Part shown: positions 58,519 to 64,000 of the stretch, in pieces
Numbering within the stretch: position 1 is the stretch's first letter
Layout: every line of letters starts with the position of its first letter
NCBI GenBank assembly: GCA_021806045.1
Contig: JAJZDI010000014.1
Location: forward strand, 17,637-81,636
Direction of reading: 5' to 3'
Source: Actinomycetes bacterium
Lineage (GTDB): Bacteria; Actinomycetota; Acidimicrobiia; Acidimicrobiales; RAAP-2
DNA length: 64,000 nt
The notes under the pieces: model-generated
What the model was told of the DNA's origin: nothing
The model's database searches: none
What the model saw: the letters and a program-made list of their open reading frames with translations, nothing else
Made by a program: the position numbers and the translations under genes

Positions 58519-60438
58519 ATGGGAGCGATGGGTGGCATGCACGGTATGGGGGGGATGAGCGGCCGCGAAATGGGCGGCATGCTCCGGCAGCTGCGGCGGG
58601 ACGGATCGGTCGTCCAGCAGCGCGTCACCAAGGGCACCGCCCGCCGGATGTTCCGCTTCGCCCGACCGTACCGGAACATCCTGTATTTCTTCCTGGTCGT
58701 CATCGTGATCGATGCCGTGATCGGTGTGGCCAACCCACTCATCCTCCGCTCGATCATCAACAGCGGGATCCTCAAGCACAACGCGCACCTCATCGTCGTT
58801 CTCGCTCTGGTCGCTGCCGGGCTCGCCGTCGCCAGCAGCGTTCTGTCGATCGCCCAGCGATGGGTCTCCGCCAAGGTCGGCGAAGGACTCATCTTCGACA
58901 TGCGGGCACAGGTCTTCGCTCACATCAGCCGGATGCCCCTGGCCTTCTTCACGAGGACGCAGACCGGCGCCCTCATCAGTCGCCTCAACAACGACGTGCT
59001 CGGTGCGCAGCAGGCGTTCACCGACACGCTCTCATCGGTGGTGTCGAACCTCGTGAGCGTCTCCCTCGTCCTCGTGGCCATGTTCGTACTGTCCTGGAAG
59101 ATCACCCTGGTGAGCCTGGTGATCCTCCCTGTCTTCGTCGCACCGGCGCGACGCGTCGGTCGCCGACTGTCCACCATCACCCGTGAGGGCTACGAGCTCA
59201 ACGCACAGATGAACAACATGATGACCGAGCGCTTCAACGTGTCCGGCGCCCTGCTCGTGAAGCTCTTCGGCCGACCGTCCGACGAACGTTCCTCGTTCGA
59301 GTCCAAGGCCGGTCGGGTTCGGGACATCGGTGTGACCCAGGCCATGTACGCCCGTTTCTTTATCGCGTCTCTGATGCTCACGGCCTCGCTGGCGACGGCC
59401 CTCGTCTACGGCTGGGGAGGCGTCCAGGCGGTCGAAGGCACCCTGACCGTCGGGACCGTCGTTGCCCTGGCCACCTACCTCACCCGCCTCTACGGTCCAT
59501 TGACAGCGCTCTCCAACGTCCAGATCGACGTCATGACCGCCCTGGTCTCGTTCGACCGCGTGTTCGAGGTTCTCGACCTCGCTCCCATGATCGACGAGAA
59601 GCCTGACGCTGTCGACGTACCGCCCGGCCCCGCTCGGATCGAGTTCAACCATGTCGAGTTCCGGTACCCGAAGGCGGAAGAAGTCTCGCTGGCGTCGCTC
59701 GAGTCGGTGGCGAACCTCGAGACCACGGCGAGCAACCAGGTCCTCTTCGACGTGTCGTTCGTCGCCGAGCCAGGACAGCTGGTCGCGCTGGTGGGCCCCT
59801 CCGGCGCAGGAAAGACGACCATCACCCACCTCGTTTCCCGCCTCTACGACGTGCGTGGTGGGCACGTGCGCATCAACGGGATCGATGTGCGCGACCTGAC
59901 ACTGTCGTCACTCAGTGGGACGGTCGGCGTGGTCACACAGGACGCGCACCTCTTCCACGAGACGATCCGGGAGAACCTCCGCTATGCGAAGCCGGACGCC
60001 GGCGACGACGAGCTCGTCGACGCGTTGAAAGCAGCTCAGATCATGAAGTTGATCGACCAGCTCCCCGATGGCCTCGACACCGTGGTCGGCGATCGCGGCT
60101 ATCGCCTCTCCGGCGGCGAGAAGCAGCGCCTGGCGATCGCCCGCCTTCTCCTGAAGGCACCGGCCATCGTCGTGCTCGACGAGGCGACCGCACACCTCGA
60201 CTCCGAATCCGAGGCTGCGGTGCAGGCAGCGCTGGCGACAGCCCTGCGGGGAAGGACGTCGCTCGTGATCGCACATCGCCTCTCGACGGTCAGGAACGCC
60301 GATCAGATCCTGGTGCTCGATCATGGCAGGATCGTCGAGCGTGGTCGGCACGACGAGCTCCTCGCGGCAGGTGGGACCTACGCCGAGCTCTATCGCATCC
60401 AATTCGAACGCCAGGAGGAGTCACTCCGGGCGCCCTGA
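58519..60438 (+). CDS. ABC exporter half-transporter with a Met/Gly-rich N-terminus
   Basis: A 639-residue ABC half-transporter. Residues 1-21 alternate Met and Gly with one His (MGAMGGMHGMGGMSG). Six transmembrane helices follow (about 55-330), then an ATPase with Walker A GPSGAGKTT (426-434), Q-loop VGVVTQDAHLF, signature YRLSGGEKQRLAIA, Walker B IVVLDEATAHLD and switch IAHRLSTV. All catalytic residues are present, so it probably works as a homodimer. The linker between the membrane and ATPase parts includes an insert of about 20 residues (EVSLASLESVANLETTASNQ) within the first strands. Cargo unknown; lipid, peptide or drug export is possible. Confidence 0.94.
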   Translation: MGAMGGMHGMGGMSGREMGGMLRQLRRDGSVVQQRVTKGTARRMFRFARPYRNILYFFLVVIVIDAVIGVANPLILRSIINSGILKHNAHLIVVLALVAAGLAVASSVLSIAQRWVSAKVGEGLIFDMRAQVFAHISRMPLAFFTRTQTGALISRLNNDVLGAQQAFTDTLSSVVSNLVSVSLVLVAMFVLSWKITLVSLVILPVFVAPARRVGRRLSTITREGYELNAQMNNMMTERFNVSGALLVKLFGRPSDERSSFESKAGRVRDIGVTQAMYARFFIASLMLTASLATALVYGWGGVQAVEGTLTVGTVVALATYLTRLYGPLTALSNVQIDVMTALVSFDRVFEVLDLAPMIDEKPDAVDVPPGPARIEFNHVEFRYPKAEEVSLASLESVANLETTASNQVLFDVSFVAEPGQLVALVGPSGAGKTTITHLVSRLYDVRGGHVRINGIDVRDLTLSSLSGTVGVVTQDAHLFHETIRENLRYAKPDAGDDELVDALKAAQIMKLIDQLPDGLDTVVGDRGYRLSGGEKQRLAIARLLLKAPAIVVLDEATAHLDSESEAAVQAALATALRGRTSLVIAHRLSTVRNADQILVLDHGRIVERGRHDELLAAGGTYAELYRIQFERQEESLRAP

Positions 60439-60481
60439 CAGAAGCCGATTGCCGGGATCGGCGCCCCGTGCAATTGCTGCC

Positions 60482-60576
60482 TGGCTGTGCCCGGCTTGGA
60501 GTGGCTGTGCCCGGCTTGGAGTGGCTGTGCCCGGCTTGGAGTGGCTGTGCCCGGCTTGGAGTGGCTGTGCCCGGCT
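60482..60576. repeat. Tandem repeat, 20-bp unit, 4.75 copies, between convergent genes
   Basis: The unit tggctgtgcccggcttggag occurs four times without a mismatch (60482-60561), then a 15-base partial copy. It begins 43 bases after the ABC exporter stop and ends one base before the stop codon of the convergent exported-protein gene (60578-60580). Same arrangement and same period as the array at 11571. Confidence 0.98.
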
Positions 60577-60577
60577 G

Positions 60578-63500
60578 TCAGGGCGACGTGATGCCGACGG
60601 TTGACGACGGGCCGGTTGACGGCTGTGTTCCTGCAAGTGCACCACCGAAGCCGGCACTGCCGAACGAGAACACACCGCCGTCCGCTCCGACCAGCCAGTA
60701 GCCGTTGCCGCCAGGCGCGGCAGCCATGCTGACGATGGGTGCGTTCAGGTGCGTTCCGCCCATCGAGCCGTGGAAGTTGGCGCTTCCGAACGAGAACACA
60801 CCGCCGTCCGCTCCGACCAGCCAGTAGCCGTTGCCGCCTGGCGCGGCAGCCATGCTGACGATGGGTGCGTTCAGGTGCTTGCCGCCCATCGAGCCGTGGA
60901 AGTTGGCGCTTCCGAACGAGAACACACCGCCGTCCGCCCCGACCAGCCAGTAGCCGTTGCCGCCAGGCGCGGCAGCCATGCCGACGATGGGTGCGTTCAG
61001 GTGCTTGCCGCCCATCGAGCCGTGGAAGCCGGCGCTTCCGAACGAGAACACACCGCCGTCCGCTCCGACCAGCCAGTAGCCGTTGCCGTCAGGAGCGGCG
61101 GCCATGCCGACGATGGGTGCGTTCAGGTGCTTGCCGCCCATCGAGCCGTGGAAGCCGGCGCTTCCGAACGAGAACACACCGCCGTCCGCTCCGACCAGCC
61201 AGTAGCCGGTGCCGCCACTCGAGGATGCCGCCCCCACCACGGGCGCTGCCAACGAAGCCGGAGCGGAGCCGAGCGCCGTGGATCCTCCACAAGCCTCGAC
61301 GCGACCCACGCCGTCGATGAGCCGGTACCCACCTGCTGCACGCGTTCCAGCCACCGACACGGATGCCACCGTCGTGCCCGACACAGGATCTTCCGGGATC
61401 GCCAGCGACAACGTCCCCGAGCCCCCAGACGGGTGTCCCCACACCCGGGGGAGGGCGAGCGAACCCGAGGCGGTCGACGTCGGCGACAGAGATGCGGGCT
61501 CACCGCAGCCCCCGAAGGCGAGAGCCCCGCTGACGTCGGCATGTGCCGTGATCGCCGCGATCGGATCGCCGAGGGAGTCGGTGACGACGGCTCCGGGAGC
61601 GAATGCAGCGCCTGGTGCGATGGTCGCCGGCGCCGTGGCGTGGATGGAGAGCGCCGGCGGGATCGCCACCGTCTCCGGCACCACGGTCGGTGCCGGGAGC
61701 GAGAGCGTCGAAAGGCTCCAGTCGTTCGCCAACTGTTCCACGGTCAACGACGTGACCGTGACGGACGGGGCGGCCGACGCCGGCAGAACACCGATCCGGA
61801 CCCCGGTCACCGGTTGGCCCTGCCACCCCATCGGCATCTTGACGACGGTGCGAACGTGTCCGGTGCCGACCAGTGGATAGCCGGATCCGAGATCGCTGCT
61901 GTACCACGTGCCGCCCAGCTGGAGCTGGACGTCGACGCTCGACACCCCACTACCGGAGGTGTTCAGGTCCACGATGGCGTACTGCCGGGAATCGCCGGGC
62001 TGGGGGGAGAGCGGGTTGGTCGAGATGTCCCCGTACCAGCGGGCGATCTCCTCACCGGTGATCCGGTACGTCCACGGGTTCGCGTCCATGGCCTCCTCCC
62101 GGGCCTGTCCGGGCCCGGGAGCGGCAACCAGCGCCTGCTGGAAGCGGAACCCGGTGGTCCCCTCGTCGGAGAAGTCGTTGTTCCCCGTCGCGTCGCGGAT
62201 GATCGGATGATGACCGTCGAACGCACCGGTGAACGGAACATCCGTCTCCGACGTCGCCCCCAGCGAATCAAGCGCGCCGGTCAGCGGCTCACCGCCGTAG
62301 AGATAGGTGGCGTTCGACACGCTCCCGTCGGGCGCCACCGTGAAGCTGATGGCGTTCTCGATGTCCGACAGACGGCCCCACGACCCCGACTCGAGGAACG
62401 GCACGAAGCCCGTACCGGCATCTTCATGGCTCCAGATGACGGTGTAGGTCAGCTGCGTCGACCCACCTGACACCGCCTGCGACGACGCATAGGCGATGAG
62501 CGGGGTGTCATGAAGCGCGGAGGTCGTCCGCCCGTACATGATCGGGGCGTACGCATACGCGAGGTAGGACGGGTTCGACGGAGCGATGACTTCGAGCTCG
62601 CTGTCCACCAGGGTGGCGACGGGGTTCGCCGTCGTCGACGCTGCAGGGCCGCTCGGTGGCTCCACCGTGATGGTGACCTGATGGCTTCCCGTCGTGAGGG
62701 GCCCGACGAATCCGGCGTAGGTGAACGTGGACGCGCCGTCGAACAGGACCAGCTGCTGGGGTGTGCCCCCGTCCACGGACACGTCCACCACAACGGAGCT
62801 GGGCGTGCCCGGTCCCCACGATGTCCCCGGCGCGGCAAGGGCGAGACGGATGAGGCCCTCGCCCGACACTGGCGTGGCGGGCGGCGCTGACCCTCCCAAC
62901 GGTCCGGTCGTCGGTCCGGTCACGGCGCCCGGGAGTGTGAGATCGCCGGCGAGCCCGGCGCTGACCGTGAACGTGTCCGGCAGGGCCGGTGTGATGGTGG
63001 CAACCGCTCGGGGAGCGAACCGAGCGGAGGGGGCAGTGGTGATGGCAGCCGGGGCGGCGGGAGCAGATGTCGTCTTCGACGCCGGCGTACGCGTGACCGC
63101 AGGCAGTTGACATGCGCCAGGAGCGCTGCAGGCCGCTGACGAGAACGACACGTTCTGGATGAGGAGGCTCGGCCCGCCTGCCGGCTGGTACAACGCGAAG
63201 ATGGCGATCGCACACACGGAGGTCCGGCAATCGACCGGGCCATCGGCTGTGGACAGGATGGCCTGGACGGAAAGCGTCCCCGCGAGAACACCCGAACCGT
63301 CGACGAAGAGCACGGAATCATGCCGGTTGTCGCACCCGTCCTCAAGGAGCGTGTACGCCTTCGGCCCGCAGTCGACCGCGACATAGGTCGTCCCCGGCAC
63401 CAACCCGGTCGCGACGATCGACGTCGCCTGCTTGTCCACGAGCCCCGTCGACGGGGTCACGTGCAGTGCGGCAGCCGTCGCACGCGCCACTGGATGCACC

Positions 63501-63718
63501 CCCGGAGGCGCCACGGCGCCCGCCGCCGCGGCAGCTCCTCCGCCGATCGTGCCCACCACGACCAGGATCGACATGGAGATCAGCACCGTCACACCCCGTG
63601 CGGCATTCGTCCCTTGCCGCATGAGCCCTGTCCGAAACCGGTGACGGGTACAAGGACAACCCCTTGGGTGCGCCGCTCCACGGTCATGCCACCTGCGACG
63701 GCTGTCTGTCCGGGCCAT
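60578..63718 (-). CDS. Large exported protein with C-terminal 42-residue repeats, Acidimicrobiia type
   Basis: A 1046-residue secreted protein. A long basic N-region and a hydrophobic segment (about residues 43-66) act as signal peptide. Residues about 78-180 (LHVTPSTGLVDKQATSIVATG ... four Cys) look like a neocarzinostatin-type immunoglobulin-like domain. A middle part carries IMYGRTTSALHDTPLIAY and SDEGTTGFRFQQ with no recognised family. The last 220 residues are five copies of a 42-residue unit starting GYWLVGADGGVFSFGSAGFH, probably a beta-propeller. ATG 63718 has GAGGGGGTGG upstream; ATG 63622 is a possible shorter start. A surface adhesin or wall enzyme is a reasonable guess only. Confidence 0.88.
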   Translation of the reverse strand: MARTDSRRRWHDRGAAHPRGCPCTRHRFRTGLMRQGTNAARGVTVLISMSILVVVGTIGGGAAAAAGAVAPPGVHPVARATAAALHVTPSTGLVDKQATSIVATGLVPGTTYVAVDCGPKAYTLLEDGCDNRHDSVLFVDGSGVLAGTLSVQAILSTADGPVDCRTSVCAIAIFALYQPAGGPSLLIQNVSFSSAACSAPGACQLPAVTRTPASKTTSAPAAPAAITTAPSARFAPRAVATITPALPDTFTVSAGLAGDLTLPGAVTGPTTGPLGGSAPPATPVSGEGLIRLALAAPGTSWGPGTPSSVVVDVSVDGGTPQQLVLFDGASTFTYAGFVGPLTTGSHQVTITVEPPSGPAASTTANPVATLVDSELEVIAPSNPSYLAYAYAPIMYGRTTSALHDTPLIAYASSQAVSGGSTQLTYTVIWSHEDAGTGFVPFLESGSWGRLSDIENAISFTVAPDGSVSNATYLYGGEPLTGALDSLGATSETDVPFTGAFDGHHPIIRDATGNNDFSDEGTTGFRFQQALVAAPGPGQAREEAMDANPWTYRITGEEIARWYGDISTNPLSPQPGDSRQYAIVDLNTSGSGVSSVDVQLQLGGTWYSSDLGSGYPLVGTGHVRTVVKMPMGWQGQPVTGVRIGVLPASAAPSVTVTSLTVEQLANDWSLSTLSLPAPTVVPETVAIPPALSIHATAPATIAPGAAFAPGAVVTDSLGDPIAAITAHADVSGALAFGGCGEPASLSPTSTASGSLALPRVWGHPSGGSGTLSLAIPEDPVSGTTVASVSVAGTRAAGGYRLIDGVGRVEACGGSTALGSAPASLAAPVVGAASSSGGTGYWLVGADGGVFSFGSAGFHGSMGGKHLNAPIVGMAAAPDGNGYWLVGADGGVFSFGSAGFHGSMGGKHLNAPIVGMAAAPGGNGYWLVGADGGVFSFGSANFHGSMGGKHLNAPIVSMAAAPGGNGYWLVGADGGVFSFGSANFHGSMGGTHLNAPIVSMAAAPGGNGYWLVGADGGVFSFGSAGFGGALAGTQPSTGPSSTVGITSP
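60662..61209 (-). repeat. Five near-identical 126-bp coding repeats
   Basis: The DNA coding for the 42-residue units recurs every 126 bp (the motif cgaacgagaacacaccgccg near 60661, 60787, 60913, 61039 and 61165). Copies differ at only a few bases, so duplication or gene conversion is recent. Edge copies vary more than inner ones. Confidence 0.95.
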
Positions 63719-63888
63719 CACCACCCCCTCACGCAACGGTCCCCCATCGAGGGTCCATTGCCGCATGTCTACCGCGCCCGGCCCACAGTGTGCGCGTGGA
63801 GACTGCGATCCGCGGTCCCCGTGCACCGGGCGCGCCGACTGACCCGCCACACGGTGGTGGTGGGCTCGTCGGCGCTGTGCTCTGGCCC

Positions 63889-63999
63889 TCAGGCTGCTTC
63901 GGGTGGTCCGTGGTCGGGTGGGTCGCCCGTCCCCGGTGTGGGTGGTGGTTGGCCGAAGAGGCGGGTGCGGACGAGGGGGGAGAGCGGGGGAGCGATCGA
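63889..63999 (-). CDS. C-terminal end of an unidentified protein, cut by the right edge
   Basis: A frame enters from the right edge and ends at a TGA at 63889-63891, giving 36 residues: SIAPPLSPLVRTRLFGQPP, a short Pro/Thr/Gly spacer and PPDHGPPEAA. High Pro and Gly content and third-base G/C bias fit a polar C-terminal tail. It cannot be assigned to a family. Between it and the exported-protein gene, 63719-63888 shows no gene. Confidence 0.4.
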   Translation of the reverse strand, partial: SIAPPLSPLVRTRLFGQPPPTPGTGDPPDHGPPEAA

Positions 64000-64000
64000 G

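Noticed and set aside
60482..60576. CRISPR array
   Set aside because: The 20-bp units are directly adjacent without unique spacers, and no cas gene is in the window. It is a tandem repeat.
60662..61209. CRISPR or large DNA repeat
   Set aside because: The 126-bp period keeps the reading frame and codes a 42-residue protein repeat, with no variable spacers.
63889..64000. Transposase or HNH endonuclease fragment at the right edge
   Set aside because: Only 36 tail residues are visible and none belongs to a recognisable motif; identity cannot be supported.

Overview
The window looks like chromosomal DNA of a high-GC actinobacterium, most likely from the Acidimicrobiia. The evidence is very high GC, GTG starts, many start/stop overlaps (ATGA, GTGA, TGATG), actinobacterial gene families, and above all the C-terminal GYWLVGADGG/VFSFGSAGF repeats of the large exported protein at 60578-63718, a repeat type I associate with Acidimicrobiia. 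No rRNA, integrase, transposase or CRISPR array is visible. Because GC is so high, the antisense frames of real genes stay open for long stretches; these were treated as shadows.

Layout. 1-7 kb: a cut-off membrane protein, polyphosphate kinase 2, a universal stress protein, and a translationally coupled operon of a P2-type cation ATPase and two TrkA-type RCK proteins. 7-11.5 kb: a methyltransferase, an anchored alpha/beta hydrolase and three small exported or membrane proteins. 11.6-21.5 kb: a catabolic-looking block with a haloalkane dehalogenase, Baeyer-Villiger-type flavin monooxygenase, acyl-CoA ligase, zinc-free MDR oxidoreductase, TPP enzyme and a sphingosine-phosphate-lyase-like PLP enzyme. 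21.5-24.6 kb: an OmpR/EnvZ-type two-component system headed by a Ser/Pro-rich membrane protein. 24.6-32.9 kb: six glycan genes fused into one minus-strand operon by overlaps (epimerase, three glycosyltransferases, ABC exporter, UDP-sugar dehydrogenase). 33-36.2 kb: an MFS transporter with a large insertion, and a divergent TetR regulator. 36.3-38.8 kb: tRNA-Glu and tRNA-Gln, then an unrecognised kinase-like protein paired with a class III aminotransferase. 38.9-43.8 kb: a TetR plus membrane-protein pair, and a GntR-ABC operon whose permease gene is duplicated together with the tail of the ATPase gene.

43.8-49.8 kb: a YdcF-like protein, glutamyl-tRNA synthetase, a 3Fe-4S-type ferredoxin, and a coupled set of two DUF35 proteins and two thiolase-like proteins that lack the nucleophilic Cys. 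50-64 kb: a multidomain envelope protein, a UbiB-family kinase, a PPOX-fold protein, an acyl-CoA synthetase divergent from an SDR, a DapB-like dehydrogenase, an ABC exporter and the repeat-bearing exported protein.

Two sites resembling the KstR steroid-catabolism operator lie upstream of the DUF35/thiolase operon and between the acyl-CoA synthetase and the SDR. This suggests a small lipid or steroid regulon. The region also carries many short tandem repeats, both between genes (three arrays with exactly 20-bp periods) and in frame within genes.
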